Assembly (NCBI GenBank): GCA_021298395.1
Contig: JAJTFH010000001.1
Span: 1 to 64,000, forward strand
Length of the DNA stretch: 64,000 nt
Reading direction: 5' to 3'
Source of the DNA: Gemmatimonadota bacterium
Lineage (GTDB): Bacteria > Gemmatimonadota > Gemmatimonadetes > Gemmatimonadales > Gemmatimonadaceae
Shown piece after piece: positions 25,770-35,223 of this stretch. How positions within the stretch are numbered: position 1 is the first letter of the stretch; each line of letters opens with the position of its first letter. A program made the position numbers and the translations under genes. The notes beneath the pieces were generated by a model. The model ran no database searches, was not told the DNA's origin, and worked only from the letters and a program-made list of their open reading frames with translations.

Positions 25770-25775
25770 GGGGAT

Positions 25776-25918
25776 GTGAGCACTGGGCGCGAATGCCCGT
25801 AGGTCTTTGTGCCGCTGTGAGTTACCCCTCCCGTCCCGCGCCCTTCGTCGGCGCCCGACCGGTCGGCGCCTTCACAGAGTGGTCCAGAGATCAGCGAGCT
25901 GCCGGCGCCTTCCTTTCT
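25776..25918 (+). ncRNA. Candidate structured small RNA, possibly 6S RNA
   Basis: The 291-base gap between zapA and rny has its own promoter and no convincing reading frame. The RNA can fold as one long imperfect rod: GGCGC (25786-25790) with GCGCC (25905-25909); an 11/12-base bubble; GGTCTTTG (25802-25809) with CAGAGATC (25885-25892); CTGTGA (25815-25820) with TCACAG (25872-25877); and an apical hairpin of GGCGCC (25850-25855 with 25865-25870). A closing stem, central bubble and apical stem next to zapA are what 6S RNA genes show in other phyla. The pyrimidine-rich TTCCTTTCT at 25911 could end it. Alternatives are an rny leader or chance pairing in GC-rich DNA. Confidence 0.35.
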
Positions 25919-25961
25919 GATCTGCGGCGCTGGCCGGCCGCCTTGCTGATAGAGTGTCAAG

Positions 25962-27563
25962 ATGATTCTTACGTTGCCCATCGCGATCGCGATCGGCGGT
26001 GCCCTCGTGGCCGCCCTTCCGATCGCATTCGTTTTCGGACGTCGTTCGGGCCAGCGCGTCGGTCGTGCCGCCGCGGAAGCGGCCCAGCAGGCCGCCGGGG
26101 AATCGGCGGAACAGCTCGCCAAGAAGATCCGCAGCGACGCCGAGCGAGAGGCCGATGCCGCTCGCAAGCAGGCGGTCCTCGCCGGAAAGGAAGAGGTGAT
26201 GAAGGTGCGCGAGGCCTGGGAGCAGGAGGCCCGCAAGCGCCGCGAGGAGATCGAGCGCGAGGAGCGCCGGGTCGTGGAGCGCGAGCAGCAGATCGACAAG
26301 AAGGTCGACATCGTCGACCAGAAGGACCGCGACCTCGGCCGCCGGGCGAGCGAACTCGGACGCCGGGAGAAGCAGCTCGAGGAGCGTCAGGTCGAGCTCG
26401 ACGGGATGCTCGGTGAGGAGCGTCGTCGGCTCGAGCAGCTCGCCGGGCTCTCGGCCACCGAGGCCAAGGCCGAGCTGATCCGTCGCATGGAGGAGGAGGC
26501 GCACGCCGATGCCGCGAACCGGATCCGCGAGATTCGTGACTCGGCCAAGCGCAACGCCGACCGCGAGGCGAAGAAGATCGTCGCGCTCGCCGTCCAGCGG
26601 ATCGCGGCCGAGCACACGGCGGAGATCACTGCCTCGGCGGTCTCGCTCCCGAAGGACGACATGAAGGGGCGCATCATCGGGCGCGAGGGGCGGAACATCC
26701 GCGCCTTCGAGCTCGCGACCGGGGTGGACGTCATCATCGATGACACGCCGGATACGGTGGTGGTCAGCTGCTTCGATCCGGTCCGGCGCGAGGTCGCGCG
26801 GCTCGCACTCGAGAAGCTCGTCGCCGACGGGCGCATCCATCCGGGGCGGATCGAGGAGGTCGTCGAGAAGTCGCGGAAGGAGGTCGACGCCTCGATCATC
26901 GAGACGGGGGAGCAGGCGGCCTATGAGGTGGGCGTGCATGGGCTGCACCCCGAGATGATCAAGTTGATCGGCCGCATGAAGTGGCGGACGAGCTATGGGC
27001 AGAACATCCTCGCGCATTCCAAGGAGGTCGCCTTCCTCGCCGGGATGATGGCGGCGGAGCTCGGGCTCGATGTGGCGATGGCCAAGCGCGGCGCCCTGCT
27101 GCACGACGTGGGGAAGGTGCTCACGCACGATCACGAAGGGACGCACGTGCAACTCGGCGTGGAGGTCGCGACCAAGTATGGGGAGAGTCCCCTCGTCGTG
27201 AACTGCATCGCGGCGCACCACGATGATGTGCCGCACGAGAGCGAGGTCTCGGTGCTCGTGCAGGCGGCGGATGCGATCTCGGGCTCACGCCCGGGCGCGC
27301 GCCGGGAAGCCTTCGAGACCTACGTGAAGCGGCTCGAGGGGCTCGAGAAGATCGCGTCGGGCTACAAGGGCGTCGATCGCGTCTTCGCCATCCAGGCGGG
27401 GCGCGAGGTGCGCGTGATCGTCGATCCGGACGGCATCGACGATGCGCGCATGCAATCCCTCACCGCCGAGATCGCGCGGCGGGTCGAGTCCGAGCTGCAG
27501 TACCCGGGGCAGATCAAGGTCGTGGCGATCCGAGAGACGAGGGCCTCCGACATTGCCCGCTGA
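25962..27563 (+). CDS. rny: Ribonuclease Y
   Basis: Membrane-anchored endoribonuclease that initiates mRNA decay. The 533-residue protein has an N-terminal transmembrane helix (about residues 2-24), a long charged coiled coil (about 35-200), a KH domain ([22 protein letters not shown]), and an HD domain with [28 protein letters not shown] and [10 protein letters not shown]. It ends with the conserved [11 protein letters not shown]. Its presence together with PNPase in this window indicates an RNase Y-based degradosome. The start ATG has only weak Shine-Dalgarno character. folD begins in its last codons. Confidence 0.96.
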   Translation: MILTLPIAIAIGGALVAALPIAFVFGRRSGQRVGRAAAEAAQQAAGESAEQLAKKIRSDAEREADAARKQAVLAGKEEVMKVREAWEQEARKRREEIEREERRVVEREQQIDKKVDIVDQKDRDLGRRASELGRREKQLEERQVELDGMLGEERRRLEQLAGLSATEAKAELIRRMEEEAHADAANRIREIRDSAKRNADREAKKIVALAVQRIAAEHTAEITASAVSLPKDDMKGRIIGREGRNIRAFELATGVDVIIDDTPDTVVVSCFDPVRREVARLALEKLVADGRIHPGRIEEVVEKSRKEVDASIIETGEQAAYEVGVHGLHPEMIKLIGRMKWRTSYGQNILAHSKEVAFLAGMMAAELGLDVAMAKRGALLHDVGKVLTHDHEGTHVQLGVEVATKYGESPLVVNCIAAHHDDVPHESEVSVLVQAADAISGSRPGARREAFETYVKRLEGLEKIASGYKGVDRVFAIQAGREVRVIVDPDGIDDARMQSLTAEIARRVESELQYPGQIKVVAIRETRASDIAR

Positions 27564-28319
27564 ACGGATCGATGGGGTCGCGATCGCGGCCACGGTACGG
27601 GCGCAGGTCGCCACGGACACCGCGGCGCTCGTCGCGCAGGGGATCGTCCCCGGGCTGACCGTCGTCCTCGTCGGCGACGACCCGGCGAGCGCGGTCTACG
27701 TGGCCTCCAAGGAGAAGGCGTGCACGGAGGCGGGGATGCGGGGCGAGACGATCCGTCTCGACGCCGCGACCCCCGAGGGGGAGCTCCTCGCGCTGATCGA
27801 TCGACTCAATGCCGATCCGGCGGTGCATGGGATCCTCGTGCAGATGCCGGTCCCGAAGCACATCGATGCGCAGAAGGTGATCCGGCGCATCGATCCGATG
27901 AAGGACGTCGATGGCTTCCATCCGGTGAATGCCGGCAAGGTGCTGATCGGCGATGCCGATGGGTTCGCGCCCTGTCGGGGACGGGCGCCGATTGCACGGT
28001 GACGATCTGCCATTCGCGGACCACGAATCTCGCCGCGCACACGCGCCGCGCGGATATCCTGATCGCTGCCATCGGGAAGCCGGAGATGGTCACCGCCGAC
28101 ATGGTGAAGCCGGGCGCCGTGGTGATCGACGTGGGGATCAATCGCGTCGAGGACCCGAGCGCCAAGAAGGGCTATCGGATCGTCGGGGACGTGAAGTACG
28201 ACGAGGTCGCCGCGGTCGCGTCGAGGATCACCCCCGTCCCTGGTGGGGTCGGGCCGATGACGATCGCGATGCTCCTCGCGAACACCGTGCGCGCCGCGCG
28301 GCTCGCGCACGGGCGCTGA
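27553..28319 (+). pseudogene. folD: folD, bifunctional methylene-THF dehydrogenase/cyclohydrolase, internally deleted and frameshifted
   Basis: The first part (27553 to about 27975) is a good FolD N-terminal half: [23 protein letters not shown], the [13 protein letters not shown] loop, and [17 protein letters not shown]. After DGFAPC the sequence jumps directly to [15 protein letters not shown] in another frame and then continues normally to [18 protein letters not shown]. About 40 residues are missing, including the usual TPAG start of the helix and the NADP-binding GRSNIVGxP loop, and the frame shifts, so reading from the start stops at 28002. The start is a TTG inside the end of rny. The junction bases CCCTGTCGG could belong to either side. 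As written the enzyme cannot work; an assembly gap is a real alternative. Confidence 0.85.
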
Positions 28320-28327
28320 CCGCCATC

Positions 28328-29503
28328 GTGTTCGACGCGCCCGGCAGCTCGCCGGACCAGGCCTTCGGCGTCGGCGAGCTCACCACGCTCGTCAAGCAGG
28401 CGCTCGAGGGGGGATTCCCCCCGCTCTGGGTGAAGGGGGAGGTCTCCGGGTTCAAGCGGCACACCAATGGGCACTGGTACTTCTCCCTCAAGGACGCCAC
28501 GGGGCAGCTGCCCTGCGTGGTCTGGGCGCGCGAGACGCGCCGGATCCCCGCCCCCCCCGACGAGGGGATGGCGGTCTTCGCGCGCGGGCAGCTCACCGTC
28601 TATCCAGCGCAGGGGAAGCTGCAGTTCATGGTCGACGCCCTCGAAGCCGAGGGGGAAGGGCTCTGGAAGAAGGCGTTCGACGCACTCAAGGCGACGCTCG
28701 ACGCCGAGGGGCTCACCGATCCGGCACGGAAGCGGCGCCTGCCGCGCTTCCCGCGCACGGTGGCGGTGATCACGAGTCTCGATGGTGCGGCGCGACGGGA
28801 TATCGAGGCGGTGATCCGTCGGCGCCACCCCGGGGTGCATCTCGTGCTCATCGGGGCGGTGGTGCAGGGGGAGGGGGCGCCGGCCTCCCTCGTCGCGGCG
28901 CTCGATCGCCTCGCGCGCTGGGGTGGTGCCGACGTCGCGATCATCGGTCGCGGTGGGGGCTCGCGCGAGGATCTCTGGTGCTTCAACGACGAGTCGGTCG
29001 CGCGCGCCATCGCCGCGTCCCCCGTCCCGATCATCTCCGCGGTGGGGCATGAGATCGACGTGACGATCGCCGATCTCGTGGCCGACCTGCGAGCTGCGAC
29101 GCCGTCAGTGGCCGCGGAGCACGCGGTGCCGATCCTCGCCGAGGTGCAGGAGCAGCTCCGGCGACTCGGCGGACGCCTGGCCGACGCCCTCGAGGATCGC
29201 GTGGTGGCGGAGCGCCGGGCGCTGACCACCCAGCTGGAACGCTTCACCCTGCGGGCCACCCGCATGGTCGAGCGGCGCCGCGCCCGCGTACAGCAGGTCG
29301 CGGGGCGGCTCGAGGCCCTCTCCCCGGTGGCGACCCTCGCGCGCGGGTTCACCATCGCACGGGACGCCGAGGGTCGGGCCCTCGCCACCCGGTCGGCCTT
29401 CGCCGTCGGTGCTACATTCGACCTATTGGTGCAGGACGGGCGCGTGCGCGCCCGGACCGAATCCGTCCACGACGACGCCCCGCATCTCCCCTCTCGCGCA
29501 TGA
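28328..29503 (+). CDS. xseA: Exodeoxyribonuclease VII large subunit
   Basis: Large catalytic subunit of ExoVII, which degrades single-stranded DNA. The 391-residue protein has the N-terminal OB fold (VGELTTLVKQAL, WVKGEVSGFKRHTNGHWYFSLKD), the catalytic domain (AVITSLDGAARRDI, IIGRGGGSREDLWCFNDE, ISAVGHEIDVTIADLVAD, RAATPSVAAE), a coiled coil, and the C-terminal SPVATLARGFTI. The GTG at 28328 follows the folD stop by eight bases; longer in-frame starts run through folD. The stop overlaps xseB (ATGA). Confidence 0.95.
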   Translation: MFDAPGSSPDQAFGVGELTTLVKQALEGGFPPLWVKGEVSGFKRHTNGHWYFSLKDATGQLPCVVWARETRRIPAPPDEGMAVFARGQLTVYPAQGKLQFMVDALEAEGEGLWKKAFDALKATLDAEGLTDPARKRRLPRFPRTVAVITSLDGAARRDIEAVIRRRHPGVHLVLIGAVVQGEGAPASLVAALDRLARWGGADVAIIGRGGGSREDLWCFNDESVARAIAASPVPIISAVGHEIDVTIADLVADLRAATPSVAAEHAVPILAEVQEQLRRLGGRLADALEDRVVAERRALTTQLERFTLRATRMVERRRARVQQVAGRLEALSPVATLARGFTIARDAEGRALATRSAFAVGATFDLLVQDGRVRARTESVHDDAPHLPSRA

Positions 29504-29709
29504 GCTTCGAGCAGACCCTCGCCCGGTTGGAGCAGATCGCCTCCTCCCTCGACCGCGATGACCTCCCGCTGGAGGAGGCGTTGCGTCTCTTCGAGGAGGG
29601 GATCGCCAAGCTCCGCGAGGCGAACGCCGCCCTCGGTGAGGCGGAGGGGAAGGTCCAGCGGTTGATCGAAGGGGCGTCAGGGGTCTTCGCGTTGGAGGAG
29701 GAGTCGTGA
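29500..29709 (+). CDS. xseB: Exodeoxyribonuclease VII small subunit
   Basis: Small helical subunit of ExoVII. The 69-residue protein carries the XseB pattern SFEQTLARLEQIASSLDRDDLPLEEAL followed by LFEEGIAKLREA, forming a two-helix hairpin. It overlaps xseA at its start and the polyprenyl synthase gene at its stop, so all three should be translationally coupled. Confidence 0.95.
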   Translation: MSFEQTLARLEQIASSLDRDDLPLEEALRLFEEGIAKLREANAALGEAEGKVQRLIEGASGVFALEEES

Positions 29710-30608
29710 CGGAGCCCGTCGTCGCCCCGGTCGATTTCGGCGCCGACCGCACCACAGTGGGGCGCGCGCTCGAGGCCCTCATGGTCCGCACCCTCGATGG
29801 GCGCGACGGGGTCGTCTACGAGGCGATCCGCTACGCACTCGAGGGGGAAGGGAAACGGCTCCGGGCGATCCTCGTGATGAGCGCGTACCGCGCCGCCGGG
29901 GGCCGGGGCGATGCCAGCCATCTCGCGGCCGCGGTGGAGGTGGTGCATGCCTACTCCCTCGTCCACGACGACCTCCCCTGCATGGACGATGACGACATGC
30001 GTCGTGGGCGCCCGACCGTGCATGTGGTGCACGGCGTCGGCGCGGCGACGGCAGCGGGGATGGCGATGGTCCCCCTCGCCGCGCGCGCGGCGTACGAGGC
30101 GGCGATCGGCCTCGGGCTCACGCCAGAGGAATCGCTCGCCATCGTGCATGTGCTGATGCGTGCCTCAGGGGCCGGCGGGATGATCGGGGGCCAACTGCTC
30201 GACCTCGAGGCCGAGGGGAAGTCGCTCTCGCTCGAGGAGCTCGAGCGGATCCACCGGCTCAAGACGGGCGCGCTGATCGAGGCCGCGATGCGGATCGGTG
30301 GGCTCGCGGCGCGCGCTCCCGAGGGGCTCCTCGAGGCCTTCGGGACCTACGGCGCCTCGATCGGGCTCGCCTTCCAGATCGCCGATGATGTGCTCGATAT
30401 CACCGCGACCACCGACCAGCTCGGGAAGACGGCGGGGAAGGACGTCGAGTACCGGAAGAGCACCTATCCCGCCCTCCTCGGCGTCGCGGGAGCGAAGTCC
30501 CGCGCCGAGGCGTTGGTCCAAGAGGCCTGTCAGGGGCTCCAGGCGCATGGCGCGCTGACCCCTGAGCTCGATTTCCTCGCGCGGTTCGTCGTCGCGCGGC
30601 GTTCCTGA
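29706..30608 (+). CDS. ispA: Polyprenyl synthetase (farnesyl/geranylgeranyl diphosphate synthase)
   Basis: Head-to-tail prenyltransferase condensing IPP with allylic diphosphates. The 300-residue protein has the GEGKRLRAILVMSAY substrate loop, the first Asp-rich motif (FARM) in HDDLPCMDDDDMRRGRPT, GGQLLDLEAEGK, KTGALIEAAMRIGG, and the second Asp-rich motif AFQIADDVLDIT. The xseB-ispA-dxs order is the classical bacterial arrangement. The FARM surroundings resemble IspA-type enzymes, but chain length (C15 or C20) cannot be fixed by eye. The GTG overlaps the xseB stop. Confidence 0.9.
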   Translation: MTEPVVAPVDFGADRTTVGRALEALMVRTLDGRDGVVYEAIRYALEGEGKRLRAILVMSAYRAAGGRGDASHLAAAVEVVHAYSLVHDDLPCMDDDDMRRGRPTVHVVHGVGAATAAGMAMVPLAARAAYEAAIGLGLTPEESLAIVHVLMRASGAGGMIGGQLLDLEAEGKSLSLEELERIHRLKTGALIEAAMRIGGLAARAPEGLLEAFGTYGASIGLAFQIADDVLDITATTDQLGKTAGKDVEYRKSTYPALLGVAGAKSRAEALVQEACQGLQAHGALTPELDFLARFVVARRS

Positions 30609-30648
30609 TGTCATCTTTCGGGTTCCCCATCCTCACCCGTCGTCGCTC

Positions 30649-32541
30649 ATGACCCTTCTCGACCGTATCCAGCGTCCTGCGGACCTGCGCACCCTCTCCT
30701 CGGCGGAGCTCACGCAGCTCGCGCAGGAGGTCCGTGACTTCCTCATCGAGACCTGCTCCGTCACCGGCGGGCACATCGGCGCCGGCCTTGGCGTCGTCGA
30801 GCTCACGATCGCGCTGCATCAGGCGTTCGATACCCCGCGGGATCAGCTCGTCTGGGACGTCGGGCACCAAGGCTATCCGCACAAGGTGCTGACGGGGCGC
30901 AAGGACCAGATGCACACGCTGCGCCAGGAAGGAGGGATCTCGGGCTTCCTCAAGCGGACCGAGAGCCCGTACGACACCTTCGGGGCGGGGCATGCCGCGA
31001 CCTCGATCTCGGCGGCGCTCGGGATGGCGGCGGGGCGCGATCTGCGCGGTGAGGACTTCAAGGTCGTCGCCATCATCGGCGATGGGTCGCTGGGGTCGGG
31101 GCTCGCCTATGAGGCGCTCAACAACGCCGGCGCGATGGACCGCGACTTCATCGTCGTGCTCAACGACAACGAGATGAGCATCGCGCCGAACGTCGGGGCG
31201 ATGCACAAGTACCTGACCTCGGTACAGCGCAACCCGATCTACAACCGCTTGCGGAGTGCGATCGGCGATTGGGCCGATCATGCCTCGGGCGTGTTCAAGG
31301 ATGCCGGGACGATCGTCCGGAAGTGGGAGGAGTCGGTGAAGGCCTTCCTCACCCCGGGGGTGCTCTTCGAGGAGCTCGGCTTCCGCTACTTCGGGCCGAT
31401 CGATGGGCACGACATCGAGCAGATGGCGGTGACTTTCGAGTCGGTGAAGCAGTTCAAGGGGCCGCGGCTCGTCCATGTGATCACCCAGAAGGGGAAGGGA
31501 TTCCCGGCGGGTGAGCATGGGGAGAAGTGGCATGCGCTCCCGCCCGGCCACGATCCGGCGACGGGGAAGCAGCGCACCGTCTCGACCGCGAACCCGAACT
31601 ACACTGCGGTCTTCGGCGCCGCGCTCACCGAGCTGATGCGTGAGGATCCCGCACTCGTCGCGATCACCGCGGCGATGCCGGGGGGCACGGGGATCGGGAC
31701 GGTGCAGAAGGCGCACCCGACACGGACCTTCGATGTGGGGATCGCCGAGGGGCATGGGGTGACCTTCGCCGCGGGACTCGCGACGCAGGGGGCCAAGCCG
31801 GTCGTCGCGATCTATTCGACCTTCCTGCAGCGCGGCTACGACAACATCGTGCATGATGTGGCGATCCAGTCGCTCCCAGTGATCTTCGCGATGGACCGCG
31901 CGGGACTCGTCGGCGAGGATGGGGAGACGCATGCCGGGCTCTACGACATCGCGTACATGCTCGCGGTGCCGAACATGACCGTGACCGCGCCGAAGGATGG
32001 GGCCGAGTTGGTGGGGCTCCTCCGTTCGGCGATGGCGCATCAGAGCGGCCCCTTCGCGGTGCGGTATCCGCGTGATGTGGCCCCGGATCTCGTGCCCGCG
32101 GCGGCGCAGATCCCGGCGGTGCCGCATGGCACCTGGGAGGTCCTGCGGAAGGGGGAGCGTGTGGCGATCCTCGCCGTGGGGACGATGGTGCACGAGTCGC
32201 TCAAGGCGGCGGCGGCGCTTGCGGCCGATGGGATCGACGTCACCGTGGTCAACTGCCGCTATCTCAAGCCGTACGACGAGACGACGCTCGCGGCGATCCT
32301 CGCGACGCACGATCGTCTCCTCGTGGTCGAGGAGGGGACCGTGGTGAATGGCTTCGGCGCCTTCATGGCGTCGGTGGTCGCCAAGCACGACGCCGACGTG
32401 CGCGTGCACACGCTCGGGGTCCCCGATCGGATCATCTATGCGGCGTCGCGGGCGAAGCAGCTCGCGCAGAGCGGGATCGATGCGGCGGGGATCGCGCGAG
32501 CGGTGCGGGCGTTGCGCGAGTCCGAGGCGCTCGCCGGGTGA
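30649..32541 (+). CDS. dxs: 1-deoxy-D-xylulose-5-phosphate synthase
   Basis: Thiamine-dependent first step of the MEP isoprenoid pathway (pyruvate plus glyceraldehyde-3-phosphate). The 630-residue protein has the Dxs signature motifs: GGHIGAGLGVVELTIALH, WDVGHQGYPHKVLTGR, SPYDTFGAGHAATSISAALG, the ThDP/Mg site GDGSLGSGLAYEALNNAG, and in the second half AEGHGVTFAAGLA, FLQRGYDNIVHDVA and MDRAGLVGEDGETHAGL. dxr (53.8 kb) and the polyprenyl synthase are also in the window. The stop overlaps nadK (GTGA). A weak CATCTT hexamer lies at 30612-30617. Confidence 0.97.
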   Translation: MTLLDRIQRPADLRTLSSAELTQLAQEVRDFLIETCSVTGGHIGAGLGVVELTIALHQAFDTPRDQLVWDVGHQGYPHKVLTGRKDQMHTLRQEGGISGFLKRTESPYDTFGAGHAATSISAALGMAAGRDLRGEDFKVVAIIGDGSLGSGLAYEALNNAGAMDRDFIVVLNDNEMSIAPNVGAMHKYLTSVQRNPIYNRLRSAIGDWADHASGVFKDAGTIVRKWEESVKAFLTPGVLFEELGFRYFGPIDGHDIEQMAVTFESVKQFKGPRLVHVITQKGKGFPAGEHGEKWHALPPGHDPATGKQRTVSTANPNYTAVFGAALTELMREDPALVAITAAMPGGTGIGTVQKAHPTRTFDVGIAEGHGVTFAAGLATQGAKPVVAIYSTFLQRGYDNIVHDVAIQSLPVIFAMDRAGLVGEDGETHAGLYDIAYMLAVPNMTVTAPKDGAELVGLLRSAMAHQSGPFAVRYPRDVAPDLVPAAAQIPAVPHGTWEVLRKGERVAILAVGTMVHESLKAAAALAADGIDVTVVNCRYLKPYDETTLAAILATHDRLLVVEEGTVVNGFGAFMASVVAKHDADVRVHTLGVPDRIIYAASRAKQLAQSGIDAAGIARAVRALRESEALAG

Positions 32542-33404
32542 CCCAGCGGCTCGGTGTCGTCGGGCACCTCGGCTATGAGGGGCTGACCGAGGTCCTAGCG
32601 CTCCTGCAGCGCGAGGCGCCGCGCCATGGCTTCACGCTGCGGTACGAAGCGGCGCTGCGTGAGTCGCTCGGGGCGGGGGAGCTGCTCTCGAGTCCCGATG
32701 AGATCGATGCGCTCCTCGCCCTCGGGGGCGATGGGACGCTGCTGCGTAGCGCCCGTTTCCTCGATGGGGCCTCGGTCCCGATCTTCGGGGTCAATCTCGG
32801 GAAGCTCGGCTTCCTGACGACGTGCAGCCATGAACAGTTCGGGGCGGCCTTCGCCGCCTTCGCCGCCGGCGATTACCAGATCCAGTCGCGGTTGACGCTC
32901 GAGGCCTCCACGCGCTCGGCGGCCGGTGCCGTCGGCGTCCAGCTCCGCGCGCTCAACGATGTGGTCGTGCACAAGGGGGGGGTCGCGCGGGTGCTCCGCA
33001 TGCGCGTCTTCGCGGACGATGAGCTCGTGGGGGCATTCGCCGCCGATGGCGTGGTGATCGCGACCCCGACGGGGTCGACGGCGTATTCGCTCTCCGCGAG
33101 CGGTCCGATCGTGGTCCCATCGCTCGAATCGCTCGTCATCACGCCAGTGGCTCCGCACACGCTGGCGCTCCGCCCGACGATCCTCCCGCCGGAGACGGTG
33201 CTGCGCATCGAGGTCGATGAGCTCCCCGAGGAGGTCCTCGTGACCGCCGATGGACAGGTGGGGACCTCGCTCGGCGCGGGGCAGCACCTCATCGTTCGGC
33301 GCAGCGCCGCGCCGGTGCACCTCGTGACCCTCTCCGGCGATTCGTTCTTCAGTCGCCTCCGGCAGAAGCTCGGCTGGGGCGGCCTCGCGGACCGCGACGG
33401 ATGA
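32538..33404 (+). CDS. nadK: NAD kinase
   Basis: Phosphorylates NAD to NADP. The 288-residue protein shows the diacylglycerol-kinase-like GGDGTLLRSAR motif, NLGKLGFLT, the conserved NDVVVHKG region, and the NAD-binding TPTGSTAYSLSASGPIV. The GTG start overlaps the dxs stop. It closes the rny-to-nadK run; recN follows after a 67-base gap with its own -10-like sequence. Confidence 0.96.
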   Translation: MTQRLGVVGHLGYEGLTEVLALLQREAPRHGFTLRYEAALRESLGAGELLSSPDEIDALLALGGDGTLLRSARFLDGASVPIFGVNLGKLGFLTTCSHEQFGAAFAAFAAGDYQIQSRLTLEASTRSAAGAVGVQLRALNDVVVHKGGVARVLRMRVFADDELVGAFAADGVVIATPTGSTAYSLSASGPIVVPSLESLVITPVAPHTLALRPTILPPETVLRIEVDELPEEVLVTADGQVGTSLGAGQHLIVRRSAAPVHLVTLSGDSFFSRLRQKLGWGGLADRDG

Positions 33405-33471
33405 GCTCGATGGCCACGCATCGCGCGGTCGTGATGCGATCGCCGCGGTCTCGTCGATCTACGCTCCCGTC

Positions 33472-35223
33472 ATGCTGACCGAACTCCGAATCAAGCACCT
33501 CGCCATCATCGACGCGGTGACCCTCGCGCTCGCGCCGGGGTTCAACGTGCTCACCGGTGAGACGGGGGCGGGGAAGTCGATCATCGTCGGGGCGCTCGGG
33601 CTCTTGATCGGTGAGCGTGCCTCAGCGGATCTCGTCCGCACGGGGGCGGAGAAGGCGACCGTGGAAGGGGTGTTCGATGTGAGTGGTCGTGACGCCCTGA
33701 TCCGCGACCTCGACCAACGTGGGATCGACTGCGACGGGACGTTGATCCTCAAGCGTGAGGTCGCGGCGGCCGGCGGTCGGGCACGCGCCTGGGTGAATGG
33801 CTCTCCGGTGACCGCGTCGGTCCTCGCGGAGATCGGACGCACGCTGGTGAACGTCCATGGGCAGCACGAGGCGCAGGTGTTGCTCGGTGCGGATGTCCAG
33901 CTCGAGATCCTCGATGCCTTCGGCGGGGCGTCGGCGGCGCGAGCGGCCACCGCCGAGGCGTTCGAGGCCCTCGCGGCGGCGGAGTCGGCGATCACCGAAC
34001 TCTCGTCGCGGCGGGCTGCGGCACAGCAGCGCGCCGATTGGCTGGCGCATGTGGTGAAGGAGATCGGGGAGGCGACGCTCCAGGATGGGGAAGAGACCCG
34101 TCTCGATGACGAGGCGCGCCGACTCACGCACGCCGAGGAACTGCAGGGGTTGATCGGGGAGCTGACCGAGACGCTCGAAGGGGAGGAGGGGGTCTTGCCA
34201 CGCCTCGGGCATCTCCAGCGCCCGCTGGCCTCGCTCCAACGGATCGACCCCTCGACGGCGCGGCTCCAGGAGCTCTTCGATGCGGCGTGGTATGCGCTCG
34301 AGGAGCTCGCGCGCGCCGCGCAGGCCTACGCCGATGGTGTGGAGCATGACCCGGCTCGCCTCGACGAGGTGGAGCGTCGGCGCGAGCTGATCTTCCGGTT
34401 GAGCAAGAAGTACGGTGGTTCGATCGCGGCGGTGCTGCAGATGGGGCGCGAATCCGCAGCGGAGCTCGATCTCCTCGATACCGCCGGGCTCGATCTGCGC
34501 ACGCTCGAGGCGCAGCGTGTGGCGGCGGTCACGCGCTATCGCGAGGTGGCTGCCGTGCTCTCCAAGGCGCGGGGCAAGGCGGCGCAGGCGCTCGCCGCCG
34601 CGGTGGATGCGCGGCTCCCGGAGCTCGGGATGCCCGATGGGCATCTCTTCGTGGAGCTCCTCCCGCAGGAGGCCCCGAGCGCGACGGGAGTGGAACGCGT
34701 GGAGTTCCGCGTGGCACTCAATCTCGGGCACGAGGCGCGCCCCCTCGCACGGGTGGCGTCGGGTGGGGAGCTCGCGCGTGTGATGTTGGCCCTCAAGACG
34801 ATCCTCGCCCGCCTCGACGGGGTGCCGACCCTGATCTTCGATGAGGTCGATGCCGGGATCGGCGGTCGCACCGGGCTCATGGTCGGGGATGCGATGCGGG
34901 ATGTCGCCGCGCACCATCAGGTGTTCGCCATCACCCATCTCCCGCAGATCGCGGCGCGCGCGCATCATCACATCGTGGTGAGCAAGGGGGCGCGGGGTGG
35001 GGTGACGACGTCCGATGTGCTGGTCGTCACCGACGAGGCGCGGGTCGACGAGATCGCGCGGATGTTGGGCGGGAGCACCGAGAGTGCGACGAGTCGCGAG
35101 CATGCCCGCGAACTGCTGGAGACGGCGCAGCGATCACGCAGTGCGAGGAGGCGCTCGGGGTCGGCACCGCCGGCGAGCGCTGATGGGCCCGCGCCCGCTC
35201 AGCGCGCGCGGAAACGCGGATAG
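33472..35223 (+). CDS. recN: DNA repair protein RecN
   Basis: SMC-like ATPase acting in double-strand break repair. The 583-residue protein has Walker A TGETGAGKSIIVGALGLLIGERAS near the N-terminus, the VNVHGQHEAQ motif, a central coiled coil, the ABC signature RVASGGELARVMLALK, Walker B TLIFDEVDAGIGGRTG and the AITHLPQIAARAHHH loop. The ATG has no Shine-Dalgarno; a TACGCT hexamer six bases upstream suggests a leaderless message. The last 25 bases overlap the end of the convergent outer-membrane-like gene. The Arg/Ser/Pro-rich tail is not conserved. Confidence 0.95.
   Translation: MLTELRIKHLAIIDAVTLALAPGFNVLTGETGAGKSIIVGALGLLIGERASADLVRTGAEKATVEGVFDVSGRDALIRDLDQRGIDCDGTLILKREVAAAGGRARAWVNGSPVTASVLAEIGRTLVNVHGQHEAQVLLGADVQLEILDAFGGASAARAATAEAFEALAAAESAITELSSRRAAAQQRADWLAHVVKEIGEATLQDGEETRLDDEARRLTHAEELQGLIGELTETLEGEEGVLPRLGHLQRPLASLQRIDPSTARLQELFDAAWYALEELARAAQAYADGVEHDPARLDEVERRRELIFRLSKKYGGSIAAVLQMGRESAAELDLLDTAGLDLRTLEAQRVAAVTRYREVAAVLSKARGKAAQALAAAVDARLPELGMPDGHLFVELLPQEAPSATGVERVEFRVALNLGHEARPLARVASGGELARVMLALKTILARLDGVPTLIFDEVDAGIGGRTGLMVGDAMRDVAAHHQVFAITHLPQIAARAHHHIVVSKGARGGVTTSDVLVVTDEARVDEIARMLGGSTESATSREHARELLETAQRSRSARRRSGSAPPASADGPAPAQRARKRG

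Noticed and set aside
25850-25870. The GGCGCCCGACCGGTCGGCGCC hairpin as a terminator.
   Set aside because: It has almost no loop and no following T-run, and it fits better as the apical stem of the larger folded RNA.
27960-28010. Programmed ribosomal frameshift joining the two folD parts.
   Set aside because: A frameshift would not supply the roughly 40 missing residues, and no slippery sequence or downstream pseudoknot is evident. A deletion explains the data better.
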